A DNA stretch of 64,000 bases from an uncultured Blastocatellia bacterium (GCA_946480785.1 CAMLLD010000020.1:7349-71348), one strand, 5' to 3'. Positions 9,465-18,551 are shown, counted from the first letter of the stretch. The notes: generated from the letters alone by a model not told the origin. Numbers and translations: made by a program.

Positions 9465-10991
9465 ATGGCGAATCTTTTGATCGTTGACGACGAATTGGGA
9501 ATGCGACAGTTCCTGACGCATCTCCTGCAACGCGAAGGTCACACGGTGCGCGTCGCCGAACAGGGTCAACAGGCGCTGGCGTTGATGCGCGAGCTGGCGC
9601 CCGATCTGATCATCTCGGACATTCGCATGCCCGACATGAACGGCGTCGACCTGCTGCGCGCTGCGCGCGAGCTGCTGCCCGAAGTGGAAGTGATCATGAT
9701 GACAGCGTTTGCGAACGTCGACACCGCACGCGAAGCATTTCTGCTCGGCGCGTACGACTTCGTGCAGAAACCTTTCGACAACGATCTGCTCAAAGAGACG
9801 GTCGCGCGCGCGCTGCAAAAGATCTCGCTTGTCAAAGAAAAAGAAGCGCTGCTCGAAGAAAACAAGGCGCTCATCCAGGGCCAGCGCACGCGCGGCCAGC
9901 TCGGCAACATCATCGGTCGCAGCGCGCGCATGCTCGCGCTTTACCAGATGATCGAAACGGTGGCGCAGGTGCAGTCGACGGTGCTCGTGACGGGTGAGTC
10001 GGGCACGGGCAAGGAACTGGTTGCGCGCGCGATTCACGACCTCGGGCCGCGCGCTGAGAAACCGTTTGTGTCGGTGAACTGCGGCGCGTTTACGGAGACG
10101 TTGCTCGAGTCGGAGTTGTTTGGTTACGTGAAGGGCTCGTTCACCGGCGCGAATGCGAACCGCAAAGGGCTTTTCGAAGCAGCCAACAGCGGCACGATTT
10201 TCCTGGACGAGATCGGCGAGATGTCGCCCGCGATGCAGGTCAAACTCCTGCGCGTGTTGCAGGAACGAAGAGTCAGACCGGTAGGAGCGACGGATGAAAC
10301 CGTGGTCGATACGCGCGTGATTGCGGCGACGAATCGCGATCTCGCCAGCATGGTTTCCGCGGGAACGTTTCGCGAAGATCTCTACTACCGCATCTCAGTC
10401 ATTCCGATCGAGCTGCCGCCGTTGCGCGAACGCGCCGAAGACATCTCGGAACTCGCCACGCACTTCGTGCAGAAGTTTTGCGCGCCAACAGGCCGGGCGT
10501 TGAGCATCAGCGAAAACGCGATGCGTCTGCTCGAACGTTATTCGTGGCCGGGCAACGTGCGCGAGCTCGAGCACACGATCGAACGCGCGGTGGCTTTGGA
10601 AAGCACGGGCTCGATCGAACCCGAGCGCTTGCCGGAGAAGATCACCAACTACAATCCATATCGCGTCGCTGAGGCGATGGAGTTTCCGGAAGAAGGAATC
10701 AACCTCACAGCCCACCTGGACCAACTCGAAAAGACTTACGTTCTGGAAGCACTGCGACGCACTTCCGGAAACCAGACCAACGCCGCGGAGCTGCTGCGTC
10801 TCTCGGTGCGTTCGTTGCGACACCTGCTCGATAAGCACGGCGTGCGTGGTCTAACCGCGCAGATGCGTGACGAGCGTCGCAGTCCCGATTCCACTCCGCG
10901 CCGCCGCGCTGGCGATCAAGGCCCACGCCGCCGCGCCGAAGACACAGGCGACACCGGCGAATTCGCTGCCGGTTTTGGCGAGGGTAATTAG
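9465..10991 (+). CDS. pilR: Sigma-54-dependent response regulator PilR-like
   Basis: 508 residues in NtrC order. The receiver has Asp52 in 'SDIRMP'. The AAA+ domain (about 140-365) carries Walker A 'GESGTGKE', the sigma-54 contact loop in its GSFTGA form, and 'GTIFLDEIGEM' as Walker B. A Fis-type helix-turn-helix follows (about 425-465, 'TNAAELLRLSVRSLRHLL'), then a charged, probably disordered tail of about 45 residues. It follows pilS with a 14-base gap, so the two are co-transcribed. Two downstream pilin genes carry TGGCAC-N5-TTGT sites, the expected targets of the RNA polymerase form it activates. Confidence 0.88.
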   Translation: MANLLIVDDELGMRQFLTHLLQREGHTVRVAEQGQQALALMRELAPDLIISDIRMPDMNGVDLLRAARELLPEVEVIMMTAFANVDTAREAFLLGAYDFVQKPFDNDLLKETVARALQKISLVKEKEALLEENKALIQGQRTRGQLGNIIGRSARMLALYQMIETVAQVQSTVLVTGESGTGKELVARAIHDLGPRAEKPFVSVNCGAFTETLLESELFGYVKGSFTGANANRKGLFEAANSGTIFLDEIGEMSPAMQVKLLRVLQERRVRPVGATDETVVDTRVIAATNRDLASMVSAGTFREDLYYRISVIPIELPPLRERAEDISELATHFVQKFCAPTGRALSISENAMRLLERYSWPGNVRELEHTIERAVALESTGSIEPERLPEKITNYNPYRVAEAMEFPEEGINLTAHLDQLEKTYVLEALRRTSGNQTNAAELLRLSVRSLRHLLDKHGVRGLTAQMRDERRSPDSTPRRRAGDQGPRRRAEDTGDTGEFAAGFGEGN

Positions 10992-11116
10992 GGCCTGCCG
11001 TAAAGCGTCAGCAACGCCCTGCCAGAATTTGTCACGGCTCACACCGTTCACACCACCCTCAATAAAATTTCGATCAAAAACGATCGCTTTTTTGCCCTTT
11101 TGGTCCAAATGCCGAT

Positions 11117-11132
11117 TGGCACACTGGTTGTT
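11117..11132 (+). promoter_or_regulatory. Sigma-54-like (-24/-12) promoter of first pilin gene
   Basis: TGGCAC (11117-11122), five bases, then TTGTT (11128-11132) match the -24/-12 layout; the -12 GC dinucleotide is GT instead. It is about 110 bases upstream of the pilin ATG. The same variant with identical spacing occurs before the second pilin gene, which supports function. Confidence 0.6.
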
Positions 11133-11241
11133 CTAAGGCCCATCGACAATTCGCGCTTTGCGCGGCTCACACAGTGACGAAAGCCGGTGGCGCGAGAATT
11201 AGGAAAATTTCCCTATATCTTCTAAGGAGCACCTAACCAGA

Positions 11242-11739
11242 ATGACTACCAAACGCCAAGAAGGCTTTTCGTTGATCGAACTTCTCATCGTCGTCGCGAT
11301 TATCGGCATCATCGCCGCCATCGCTATCCCCAACCTGCTCGCTTCCCGCCGCGCCGCTAACGAAGGCTCGGCCCAATCGTCCCTCCGCACCATCCACAGC
11401 TCACAAGCCACCTACCAGGCAACGACCGGCAACGGTGCGTTCGCTGCTAACCTGACTGCCCTCGGCCCAGTGGCCGGCGGCGGCGCAAACTTGATTGACG
11501 GCGTTCTCTCGACCGGCGCGAAGAGCGGTTACACTTTCGCAATTGTTGAGCAGGCCGGCACCGGCGCGACCGCAGAGTTCGGCGCGTATGGCTTCCCGGG
11601 AACCACCGGTGGCGTTTCCGCTACGGGTACCCGTCGCTTCGGTATCACGGAAGATGGCGTCATGCACGGCGATAACACTCTGGCAGCTATCCCGAACACC
11701 AGAGCGTTGATCACCGGTATGGGCGTGCTCGGTAACTAA
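11242..11739 (+). CDS. pilA: Type IV pilin-like major subunit
   Basis: 165 residues with a short basic leader and a perfect prepilin peptidase site: cleavage after Gly in 'GFSLIELLIVVAIIG', with Glu5 of the mature protein present, followed by the long hydrophobic alpha-1 helix ending 'IAIPNLLASRRAANEGSA'. The rest (about 45-165) is a Gly/Thr-rich globular domain. There is an AAGGAG ribosome site at 11223-11228. A sigma-54-like promoter lies upstream and a strong terminator just after, so it is probably monocistronic and PilR-controlled. It could be a pseudopilin of a type II-like system, but pilS-pilR linkage favours a pilus subunit. Confidence 0.85.
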   Translation: MTTKRQEGFSLIELLIVVAIIGIIAAIAIPNLLASRRAANEGSAQSSLRTIHSSQATYQATTGNGAFAANLTALGPVAGGGANLIDGVLSTGAKSGYTFAIVEQAGTGATAEFGAYGFPGTTGGVSATGTRRFGITEDGVMHGDNTLAAIPNTRALITGMGVLGN

Positions 11740-11765
11740 TCAAGTAACGAGCTTGTCATTAACCT

Positions 11766-11800
11766 GAGGGTGGAAGTCAGCTTCCACCCTCTTCTTTTTT
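11766..11800 (+). terminator. Rho-independent terminator after first pilin gene
   Basis: GAGGGTGGAAG (11766-11776) and CTTCCACCCTC (11781-11791) form a perfect 11-bp stem with a TCAG loop, followed by TTCTTTTTT. It lies 26 bases after the pilin stop and separates the two pilin genes into independent transcripts. Confidence 0.92.
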
Positions 11801-11949
11801 GGACCATCGCACCCAGGGCATTTTGGGCCATCAGAGTTGGACCATAAAGCCCTGACACATTGCGACACGCGCTGCTGCCGCTTTTTGTCAATCGCAATTG
11901 AAATACTCACGAGGCGTTGAAAACACGCGCAAAAGCGGCCGCAAACGTC

Positions 11950-11965
11950 TGGCACAACCTTTGTA
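11950..11965 (+). promoter_or_regulatory. Sigma-54-like (-24/-12) promoter of second pilin gene
   Basis: TGGCAC (11950-11955), five bases, TTGTA (11961-11965): same spacing and same -12 variant as the site before the first pilin gene. Transcription would begin near 11976, which rules out an in-frame ATG at 11975 as start and supports the ATG at 12029. Confidence 0.65.
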
Positions 11966-12028
11966 ATAAGACAGATGAACTCAGCGCTTGGGCGCAGTTT
12001 GATCCGATTTAAGGAGCCACTAACCAAC

Positions 12029-12511
12029 ATGAACACGAATCGCCAACAAGGTTTCTCACTGATAGAGCTGCTAATTGTTGTTGCGATTATCGGCATCATC
12101 GCCGCCATCGCTATTCCCAACCTCCTGGCCTCCCGACGTGCGGCGAACGAAGGCTCAGCTCAATCTTCCATACGAACGATCCATAGTGCTCAAGTCGTCT
12201 ACCAGTCCACGATGGGCAACGGTGCATTTGGAGGAAGTCTCGCAGTTTTGAACGGACAAGTTCTCGTTGACGGTAATCTTTCGACTGGTAATAAGAGCGG
12301 TTACCACTTTGAGATCGTCGAGCAGGCGGGCACAGCCGCAGCCGCCGTCTACGGCGCCTACGCTTTCCCGCTTATCACCTCGGGTGTGTCGATGACGGGC
12401 ACGCGGACGTTCGGCATCACCGAAGTCGGCATCCTGCGCGGCGATGCGGATCTCAGCGCGATTCCGAATACGAGAGCGGACATCAACGCGTTGCCGCCGA
12501 TCGGTAATTAA
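12029..12511 (+). CDS. Type IV pilin-like subunit, paralogue of the first
   Basis: 160 residues from ATG 12029, chosen because AAGGAG lies at 12011-12016 and an earlier in-frame ATG falls on the predicted transcription start. The prepilin leader 'MNTNRQQG' and mature N-terminus 'FSLIELLIVVAIIG' are nearly identical to the preceding pilin, including 'LLASRRAANEGSAQSS'. The C-terminal domain is diverged but collinear ('KSGYHFEIVEQAGTAAAA' against 'KSGYTFAIVEQAGTGATA'). This is a tandem duplication with separate PilR-type promoters. It may be a minor or alternative pilin, or the second component of a heteropilus. Confidence 0.85.
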   Translation: MNTNRQQGFSLIELLIVVAIIGIIAAIAIPNLLASRRAANEGSAQSSIRTIHSAQVVYQSTMGNGAFGGSLAVLNGQVLVDGNLSTGNKSGYHFEIVEQAGTAAAAVYGAYAFPLITSGVSMTGTRTFGITEVGILRGDADLSAIPNTRADINALPPIGN

Positions 12512-12535
12512 CCCGTTCGATATTTTCGGTTTTAG

Positions 12536-12565
12536 TAGGGGTGGCGCCTCGTTGGGCCACCCCTA
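12536..12565 (+). terminator. Hairpin terminator after second pilin gene
   Basis: TAGGGGTGGC (12536-12545) pairs perfectly with GCCACCCCTA (12556-12565) around a 10-base loop, 24 bases after the pilin stop. No T-run follows, so termination may be weak or factor-assisted. Confidence 0.6.
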
Positions 12566-12575
12566 AAACGATCTG

Positions 12576-14255
12576 ATGAGTTCGCGCGTACTTCAAAGTC
12601 ACGAAGCAAAGACGTGGTCCATTGCCGGCTCACCCGCGGCGAAACACGTCGCGTTCGTCGTTGCTGTTTCGGTGTTAGCGGTCGTTCCGGTTTTAGTCTT
12701 CGGCGTTCCCTCGAATCGCGATCTCTCGAATCACTTTCGTTTTGCGCTTCCGTTTTATGACGCGATTGCCGGCGGCAACTTTTATCCCGGCTGGCTTGCG
12801 GAATCGAACGGTGGTTATGGCGATCCGAGCTTTCGTTTCTATCCGCCCGCGCTTTATTACCTGCTGTCTTCGTTTCGGTTTTTGACGGGCGAATGGTACG
12901 TGGCGACGTTGCTCACCGTGGTGTTCGTTGCCGTGGCCGGCGGTTTGGGAATTTACTTTTGGGCGCGAACATTACTGCCGTCGTCGCAGGCGATGTGGGT
13001 TGGTTTGTTCTACGCGCTCGCGCCGTATCACTTGAATCAGCTTTACCAGGCGACGATGCTGGCAGAGTGGGCGGGTGCAGCGGTGCTGCCGTTTGTGTTT
13101 GCGTTTCTCGAACGCGTTTGCGCGCATGGGCGGCGAAGAGATGTCGCTGGACTTGCGGGGTGTTATGCGCTGCTGGTGCTGACGCACTTGCCGTTGACGG
13201 TGATCGGATCGCTGGCGCTCGTGGTTTACGCGCTCATGCGCGTCGAGGCTGGTCGGAGATTACAAACACTCGCGAAACTCGCTGGCGCTGGCGCGCTTGG
13301 GTTATGCGCGAGTTCGATCTACTGGGTGACGATGGTCTCTGAACTCCACTGGATCGGCATCAACACCATCGATCACGACGCCTCCGTAGACTACCGCAAC
13401 AACTTCCTCCTCTCCACTTTCTCACCCGACAACATGAACGTCTGGTGGATGAACATTTTGTTATTGATGACTTTGCTTTTGAGCGCGCCGTTGCTAGCGA
13501 CCTCAAAAAAAATCCCCTCGCTAATGCGTAACGCGTGGGGCGACCAACGAGCTTTGCGACCACTCACGTTGCTCACCGCGTTCGGCATCTTCATGGCCGT
13601 TCCCTTGAGCCGCCCAATCTGGAACCTGCTCTCTCCGTTACAACAAACTCAATTCCCCTGGCGCTGGCTGACGATCGTTTCGCTGGGCGCGTCGATACTC
13701 ACGGCCGCGGCCGTTACGCGCATCGGCAACTCTGGCCGCGTGCAACGACTCGCGATCATGGGCGCGATGACTATCGCAGTGGTGTTCACACTGTCACACG
13801 TCGTGCGTGAAGCGAAATATCTACCACGTCACGCTTTCGAAAACACTTTAGCGGAAGTGCGCGGCACAGCAAGCGTGAACTACTGGTTTCCGATCTGGGC
13901 TACGTCGACACCGAAACCGATGACGAACCAGGTCGAAGCGGCGGGACGCGCGCTTACTATCGGATCGTGGACGCCCGAAGCGCGACGCTTCTCAGTCGCC
14001 GCCGGCGAAGCAAGTGCGGCACGCGTGAAAACTTTCTACTACCCGCACTGGACCGCCACCACCGGCAATCAAGTCTTACAGACTCGACCAGACAAAGACG
14101 GCGCACTACTGATCTCTATCCCCCGGGACGCGGCCGCGATCGATCTCACTTTCAAAGAGCCGCCGCGCAGCCGCGTCTCATCCTTCGCCAGCCTCGCCGG
14201 ATTCATGTTTATCGGCGCGTTAGCAATCCCGCTCCCTTGGAGGCGAAAACGATGA
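12576..14255 (+). CDS. Polytopic membrane protein, PTPS-related/GT-C-like
   Basis: 559 residues with about 10-12 hydrophobic helices, from 'FVVAVSVLAVVPVLVFGV' near the N-terminus to a last helix near residue 540. The first loop ('SNRDLSNHFRFALPFYDAI', then 'GYGDPSFRFYPP') resembles the acidic/aromatic loop of GT-C glycosyltransferases and the Pfam family of membrane proteins called PTPS-related. A soluble periplasmic-type domain lies before the final helix (about 425-525). It overlaps the next gene by ATGA, so the two are translationally coupled. Transfer of a lipid-linked sugar is plausible but unproven. Its place after the pilins could hint at pilin glycosylation, which is speculation. Confidence 0.65.
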   Translation: MSSRVLQSHEAKTWSIAGSPAAKHVAFVVAVSVLAVVPVLVFGVPSNRDLSNHFRFALPFYDAIAGGNFYPGWLAESNGGYGDPSFRFYPPALYYLLSSFRFLTGEWYVATLLTVVFVAVAGGLGIYFWARTLLPSSQAMWVGLFYALAPYHLNQLYQATMLAEWAGAAVLPFVFAFLERVCAHGRRRDVAGLAGCYALLVLTHLPLTVIGSLALVVYALMRVEAGRRLQTLAKLAGAGALGLCASSIYWVTMVSELHWIGINTIDHDASVDYRNNFLLSTFSPDNMNVWWMNILLLMTLLLSAPLLATSKKIPSLMRNAWGDQRALRPLTLLTAFGIFMAVPLSRPIWNLLSPLQQTQFPWRWLTIVSLGASILTAAAVTRIGNSGRVQRLAIMGAMTIAVVFTLSHVVREAKYLPRHAFENTLAEVRGTASVNYWFPIWATSTPKPMTNQVEAAGRALTIGSWTPEARRFSVAAGEASAARVKTFYYPHWTATTGNQVLQTRPDKDGALLISIPRDAAAIDLTFKEPPRSRVSSFASLAGFMFIGALAIPLPWRRKR

Positions 14256-15034
14256 GCGCAACCACCAGCCTGTGGCAGGCGCAGCTCGACGCCGCCGAGC
14301 TACAGCAACAACAACACTACGACGAGATCGCTGCCGACTACGAAGCGCATTACAGCGACGAGTGGAGCGTCGAATACCGCCGGCGCTTCATTTACGAACC
14401 GATGTTCGCCGGGCTCAATCTCAACGGCCTCAACGTGCTCGACGCGATGTGCGGCAGCGGCCAAACGACTGAATACCTCCTCGCCCGCGGCGCAAACGTC
14501 ACCGGCCTCGACATCTCCAACGAAGTGATCGAGCAGTTTCAAACGCGCTGGACCAACGCCAACGCCGTAAACCGTTCATTGCTCGATTCCGGCCTGCCCG
14601 ACAACGCCTTCGATTGCGTGGTCGTCGTCGGTGGTCTGCATCACATTCATCCGAATGTGAAGCGCGCCGTCACCGAGCTGCATCGTGTTTTGAAACCCGG
14701 CGGACACTTGTGCTTCATGGAACCTCACAGCGGTTCGCTTCCGGATCTCATCAGGCGCGTTTGGTATCGCTTTGATCGTTTCTTCTCTGACAACGAAGCA
14801 TCGATCGATATCGACCGTCTGCAACGCGATTTTCACTCGCACTTCGAATTGAAACGTGTCGAGCATCTCGGGAACGTCGCATTCCTGCTCGTCCTCAACT
14901 CACTCATCTTCCGTCTCCCACCGGCCGCGAAGAAACTCCTCGCGCCGTCGCTGATGAAACTCGAGCCGCTCATCAACAAGCTGCAAACCAAGCTCACGTC
15001 GTGCTTCGTCGTGGCGCAGTGGCAAAGAAAATAA
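14252..15034 (+). CDS. Class I SAM-dependent methyltransferase
   Basis: 260 residues from ATG 14252, which overlaps the stop of the preceding gene as ATGA. The SAM-binding motif I is 'VLDAMCGSGQTTEYLLARGA' (about 52-71), motif II 'VTGLDIS', and the post-motif segment 'FDCVVVVGGLHHI' is typical of the Methyltransf_11/UbiE-like fold. The C-terminal part has a hydrophobic stretch ('VAFLLVLNSLIFRLPP') suggesting a lipid or polyprenyl substrate. Coupling to the membrane protein suggests joint action on a lipid-linked or surface glycan; the substrate is unknown. Confidence 0.88.
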   Translation: MSATTSLWQAQLDAAELQQQQHYDEIAADYEAHYSDEWSVEYRRRFIYEPMFAGLNLNGLNVLDAMCGSGQTTEYLLARGANVTGLDISNEVIEQFQTRWTNANAVNRSLLDSGLPDNAFDCVVVVGGLHHIHPNVKRAVTELHRVLKPGGHLCFMEPHSGSLPDLIRRVWYRFDRFFSDNEASIDIDRLQRDFHSHFELKRVEHLGNVAFLLVLNSLIFRLPPAAKKLLAPSLMKLEPLINKLQTKLTSCFVVAQWQRK

Positions 15035-15056
15035 TTTATGCAGATCCGAGCGATCT

Positions 15057-15869
15057 GTGGTTAAACTCATAATCGTGGACCGAGAAGGAACGTTCTGGCG
15101 CATAACTGCGATCGCACGTAACGCTTTTCGTGAAGCAGTGCGCGACCGCGTGCTCTACAATCTCGTCTTGTTTGTGCTCCTGTTGACTGCCGCCGCGATC
15201 TTCATCGGCGAATTATCGGGCGGACAGGAACGCAAGATCATCGTCGATCTCGGGCTCAGCGCGATGCTGCTGTTCGGCGTGTTCATCGCCATCTTCGTGG
15301 GCGTCGGTCTGGTCTACAAAGAGATCGAACGCCGCACCATCTACGCGATCTTTGCCAAGCCGGTCGGACGCGGCGAGTTTCTCGTCGGCAAGTATCTCGG
15401 GCTCTGTTTGACGTTGCTGGTGAACGTCCTCGTGATGGGCATCGGCGTTTCGCTCGCGCTGATGTACGTGAGTCGCGGTTGGGATCCGCTGATCCTGAAC
15501 CTCTGGCCGGCAGTGCTGCTGATCTATCTCGAACTCGCGATTCTGACCGGTGTGGCACTATTATTCTCTTCGTTCTCTTCACCCGCACTTTCCGCACTAC
15601 TAACCTTTTTCGTTTTCATTATCGGCCACTTCAGTTCGGACCTGAAATCCCTTTCGGTTTCGCTTGGCAGCACCGGCGCGCGCTGGTTGTTTGGCGCGCT
15701 TTATTACCTGCTGCCGAATCTCGCGAACTACAGTTTCATCACGCCCACCGCTCACGGCCACTCGCCGCCGGCGGGGTTCGTCGCGAGTGTCAGCGTTTAC
15801 GCGATTGTCTACATCACCGTCATTCTCGCCGCCGCCACCATGGTCTTCAGCCGGCGCAACTTCAAATAA
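15057..15869 (+). CDS. ABC-2 type transporter permease
   Basis: 270 residues, GTG start at 15057 (a second GTG lies at 15075). About six transmembrane helices in ABC-2 arrangement: 'IARNAFREAVRDRVLYNLVL' leading into helix 1, then 'YKEIERRTIYAIFAKPVGRG', a coupling segment typical of these permeases, and a final helix near 240-262. The cognate ATPase is the second gene downstream, with a TPR protein between. This three-gene exporter probably moves an envelope component or lipid; the substrate is unknown. Confidence 0.85.
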   Translation: MVKLIIVDREGTFWRITAIARNAFREAVRDRVLYNLVLFVLLLTAAAIFIGELSGGQERKIIVDLGLSAMLLFGVFIAIFVGVGLVYKEIERRTIYAIFAKPVGRGEFLVGKYLGLCLTLLVNVLVMGIGVSLALMYVSRGWDPLILNLWPAVLLIYLELAILTGVALLFSSFSSPALSALLTFFVFIIGHFSSDLKSLSVSLGSTGARWLFGALYYLLPNLANYSFITPTAHGHSPPAGFVASVSVYAIVYITVILAAATMVFSRRNFK

Positions 15870-15875
15870 TCTTGA

Positions 15876-16748
15876 ATGAACGACCGCACTAAAACCGCCA
15901 CTCTCGCACTCGTAATTGCGATCGGCATGATTGCAACGTTCGGTCTCGCGCGCTTCGTCGACGCGCGGCGTCCTCCGGTCGACGTCACTGCGAACGACGA
16001 CAGTCTTTATTTGAACGCCAAAACAGCGAAGCGGATCAGTCTCGGCTTCAACGGTCTCGCGGCTGACTGGTACTGGATGCGCTCGCTTCAGTATGTCGGC
16101 AGGAAAATCATCGAACAGAATGACAACGTGGCGCTGGACGATCTGAGCCAGCTCGATCTAAAGCTGCTTGCGCCGCTACTCGAAAACGCGACGACGCTCG
16201 ATCCGGAGTTTCTCGATCCTTACGAATACGCCGCCGTGGTCCTGCCGGCCATCGACGTGCAGGAAGCGATTCGCATCACGCGCAAAGGCATCGACGCAAA
16301 TCCAAACGCGTGGCGGCTCTATCAACATCTCGGCTACATCTACTGGCAACAACACGACTACGCCACCGCCGCGGAAGTTTACGGGCGCGGCGCCGCAGTA
16401 CCCGGTGTGCCGCCGTGGATGCAGGCGATGAAAGCACGCATGGCCGCGGAAGGCGGCAGCCGCGAAACCGCGCGCGAGATCTATACGCGCATGTTCGAGC
16501 AATCGGCAGATGAGAAAGTGAAGGACATGGCCCACAAGCGTCTGTTGCAACTCGATTCGCTCGACGAGCGTGACGCGTTGCGCAAGTTGCTCGTCGCTTA
16601 TCAAACACGTACGGGCCGCTGTCCGGCCACGTGGCGCGAGATCAACCTGGCGCGCGTACCAACCGATCCTTCAGGCGCGCCTTACGAACTGAAACCCGGC
16701 AAGTGCGAAGTCGAGTTGGGCGAGGGCTCCGAAATCATCGTTAAATGA
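15876..16748 (+). CDS. TPR-like membrane-anchored protein in ABC operon
   Basis: 290 residues. One N-terminal transmembrane helix (about 8-27, 'TLALVIAIGMIATFGLARFV'), then helical-repeat sequence including a TPR-like stretch ('AWRLYQHLGYIYWQQHDYAT', about 145-165). It starts 6 bases after the permease and overlaps the ATPase gene by ATGA, so it belongs to the transporter operon. It may be an accessory or scaffold subunit. No enzymatic motif seen. Confidence 0.7.
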   Translation: MNDRTKTATLALVIAIGMIATFGLARFVDARRPPVDVTANDDSLYLNAKTAKRISLGFNGLAADWYWMRSLQYVGRKIIEQNDNVALDDLSQLDLKLLAPLLENATTLDPEFLDPYEYAAVVLPAIDVQEAIRITRKGIDANPNAWRLYQHLGYIYWQQHDYATAAEVYGRGAAVPGVPPWMQAMKARMAAEGGSRETAREIYTRMFEQSADEKVKDMAHKRLLQLDSLDERDALRKLLVAYQTRTGRCPATWREINLARVPTDPSGAPYELKPGKCEVELGEGSEIIVK

Positions 16749-17671
16749 TCATGGCTGCTGTCGAGATCACAAACCTGACGAAAGACTACGAAGTGGGCTT
16801 CTGGCGCAAACGAAAAGTGCGCGCGCTCGACGATCTTTCCCTGTCGATTGACGAGCACCAGATTTTCGGCTTTCTCGGCGCGAACGGCGCGGGCAAAACC
16901 ACGACACTCAAGCTGCTCATACGCTTGATCTTTCCCACGAGCGGCAGCGCACGCATTCTCGGCCACGACATCCAGGATGTTCGCATGCACCGGCGCATCG
17001 GGTATCTGCCCGAGAACCCGTACTTCTACGACTATCTCACCGCGCGCGAGTTGCTCGAATATTGTGCGGAACTGTTTGGCTTTCCCGCCGCGGAACGACG
17101 CAAACGCGCGGCTGATTTGTTGGCCCGGGTGAAACTCGACCAAAAACGTTGGGACACGCAGTTGCGCAAGTTTTCCAAAGGCATGCTGCAACGCGTCGGC
17201 CTGGCCCAGTCGCTGGTGAACGATCCGGAGATCGTGTTTCTCGACGAGCCGATGAGCGGTCTCGATCCGGTAGGCCGGCGTGAAGTGCGCGATCTGATCG
17301 CATCACTGCGTGACGAAGGCAAAACCGTTTTCATGTGTTCGCACATTCTTTCGGACATCGAAGTGCTTTGCGATCGCGTCGCGATCCTCAAAGGCGGGAA
17401 ACTCGCGCAGGTGGGCCATCTCGACGAACTGCGCCAGCGTCCGAACGATCCACATCACCTGGAAGTGCTGGCTACCGGCGCTGACGTTGCCGTGTTGCGC
17501 CAACATCTGAACCACAATAGCGCGATTTCGCCGACTCCGAGTGGTTTGCGAATCGAGATCTCCGCTGAGAGTGAAATTGAAGCCGTGCTTGCGGCGTTGC
17601 GGAAAGCGGGCGGTAAGGTAGTTTCGATTCAGCCGATCAAACAGTCGCTCGAAGAACTATTCCTCGACTAA
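16745..17671 (+). CDS. ABC transporter ATP-binding protein
   Basis: 308 residues. Walker A 'GANGAGKTT' (about 46-54), Q-loop region '[16 protein letters not shown]', ABC signature given here as '[13 protein letters not shown]', Walker B '[14 protein letters not shown]', and the H-loop 'MCSHIL'. The C-terminal 80 residues match the small regulatory domain of CcmA/GldA-type ATPases. ATG at 16745 overlaps the previous stop; ATG 16751 is an alternative start. It energises the ABC-2 permease encoded two genes upstream. Confidence 0.93.
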   Translation: MIMAAVEITNLTKDYEVGFWRKRKVRALDDLSLSIDEHQIFGFLGANGAGKTTTLKLLIRLIFPTSGSARILGHDIQDVRMHRRIGYLPENPYFYDYLTARELLEYCAELFGFPAAERRKRAADLLARVKLDQKRWDTQLRKFSKGMLQRVGLAQSLVNDPEIVFLDEPMSGLDPVGRREVRDLIASLRDEGKTVFMCSHILSDIEVLCDRVAILKGGKLAQVGHLDELRQRPNDPHHLEVLATGADVAVLRQHLNHNSAISPTPSGLRIEISAESEIEAVLAALRKAGGKVVSIQPIKQSLEELFLD

Positions 17672-17674
17672 ACC

Positions 17675-18178
17675 TCAGTCTTTGAACTTCACGCCGGCGA
17701 TTTGCATCTTGATGTTCGCGCGGTCGTCGGTGTCTTTCATCCCTTCCAACATCACCGGTATGTCCATGGTCCTGTTCGGCGGTAGCTCGGGCTGACGCGT
17801 GGGAATCACGAGCACCGTTCTATCCTTCACCGCTTTTCCCTGGTGGTCCACCACCGCGGCGTAGATTTCCAAACCGTTTATGGTTTTCCCGGTGAGATTG
17901 CGCACCGTCGTCTTCAGCGTCATGACGGTATCGCCGAGCGCGCGCTTCGCCTCGAATGCTTCCGGCTCATCGAGCACGAGTCCGGCTTTGTACTTATCAA
18001 ACTCCGGCGAGCCCGGCCGAATCGCGCCTTGCAGCGTCGGTTCAGCAGGACCACTGCCACCCGCGCGCATCAGTAAATAAAAGAAGAGCGCGATAACAAC
18101 AGCCGCGGCCACGGCAACGATGATGATGAGTGTTTTGTGGGAGGCGCTCTCTTCCGCGCGTCGATCCTGAATAGCCAT
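17675..18178 (-). CDS. Single-pass membrane protein, FxLYD-like domain
   Basis: 167 residues: cytoplasmic N-terminus, one transmembrane helix (about 16-37, 'IIIVAVAAAVVIALFFYLLM'), then an extracytoplasmic beta-rich region (about 80-165) containing 'TLKTTVRNLTGKTINGLEIY'. That wording fits FxLYD-type domains, which describe added-on interaction modules of envelope proteins. It is convergent with the ABC ATPase gene (3-base gap). Function unknown. Confidence 0.65.
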   Translation of the reverse strand: MAIQDRRAEESASHKTLIIIVAVAAAVVIALFFYLLMRAGGSGPAEPTLQGAIRPGSPEFDKYKAGLVLDEPEAFEAKRALGDTVMTLKTTVRNLTGKTINGLEIYAAVVDHQGKAVKDRTVLVIPTRQPELPPNRTMDIPVMLEGMKDTDDRANIKMQIAGVKFKD

Positions 18179-18188
18179 GAAGCGAATT

Positions 18189-18551
18189 CTACTTGGCTAG
18201 CTCCCGCGCGATCAATTGTTCGAGTTCGGTGAAGTCGATCGGCTTGGTGATGTAGCTGTTGCAGCCTGCCCCCAAAGCTTCGGCGAGAAAGTCGTCCGTG
18301 TCGTGTGCAGAGACGGCAATGATGGGTGTTTTCGCGAGATTTGGGAGCTTGCGAATCAGACGCGTGGCGGCCAGACCATCGATCATCGGCAGGCTTAGGT
18401 CCATCAGAATCAGGTCCGGTTTTTCTTCCGCGGCGATTCTCACGGCCTCTTCACCGTTGGTGGCCTCAATCACTTCGTAGCCGCTCATTTCGAGCAGACG
18501 CCGCATCATGAAGCGATTGTCTTCGGTATCTTCGACGAGTAAGACGGTCAT
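18189..18551 (-). CDS. Single-domain response regulator
   Basis: 120 residues from ATG 18551; an upstream TTG at 18575 would add eight residues. It consists only of a receiver: acidic pair in 'LLVEDTEDN', phospho-acceptor Asp51 in 'LILMDLSLP', Thr/Ser switch 'IIAVSAHD', and Lys in 'YITKPIDF'. No output domain, so it probably relays phosphate or acts by protein contact, in the style of CheY/DivK. It follows the FxLYD-like gene by 10 bases on the same strand, though in upstream order. Confidence 0.9.
   Translation of the reverse strand: MTVLLVEDTEDNRFMMRRLLEMSGYEVIEATNGEEAVRIAAEEKPDLILMDLSLPMIDGLAATRLIRKLPNLAKTPIIAVSAHDTDDFLAEALGAGCNSYITKPIDFTELEQLIARELAK

Noticed and set aside
13967..14251. 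Longer N-terminus for the methyltransferase
   Set aside because: It overlaps the preceding membrane protein gene in another frame; ATG 14252 gives the usual ATGA coupling and a complete fold.
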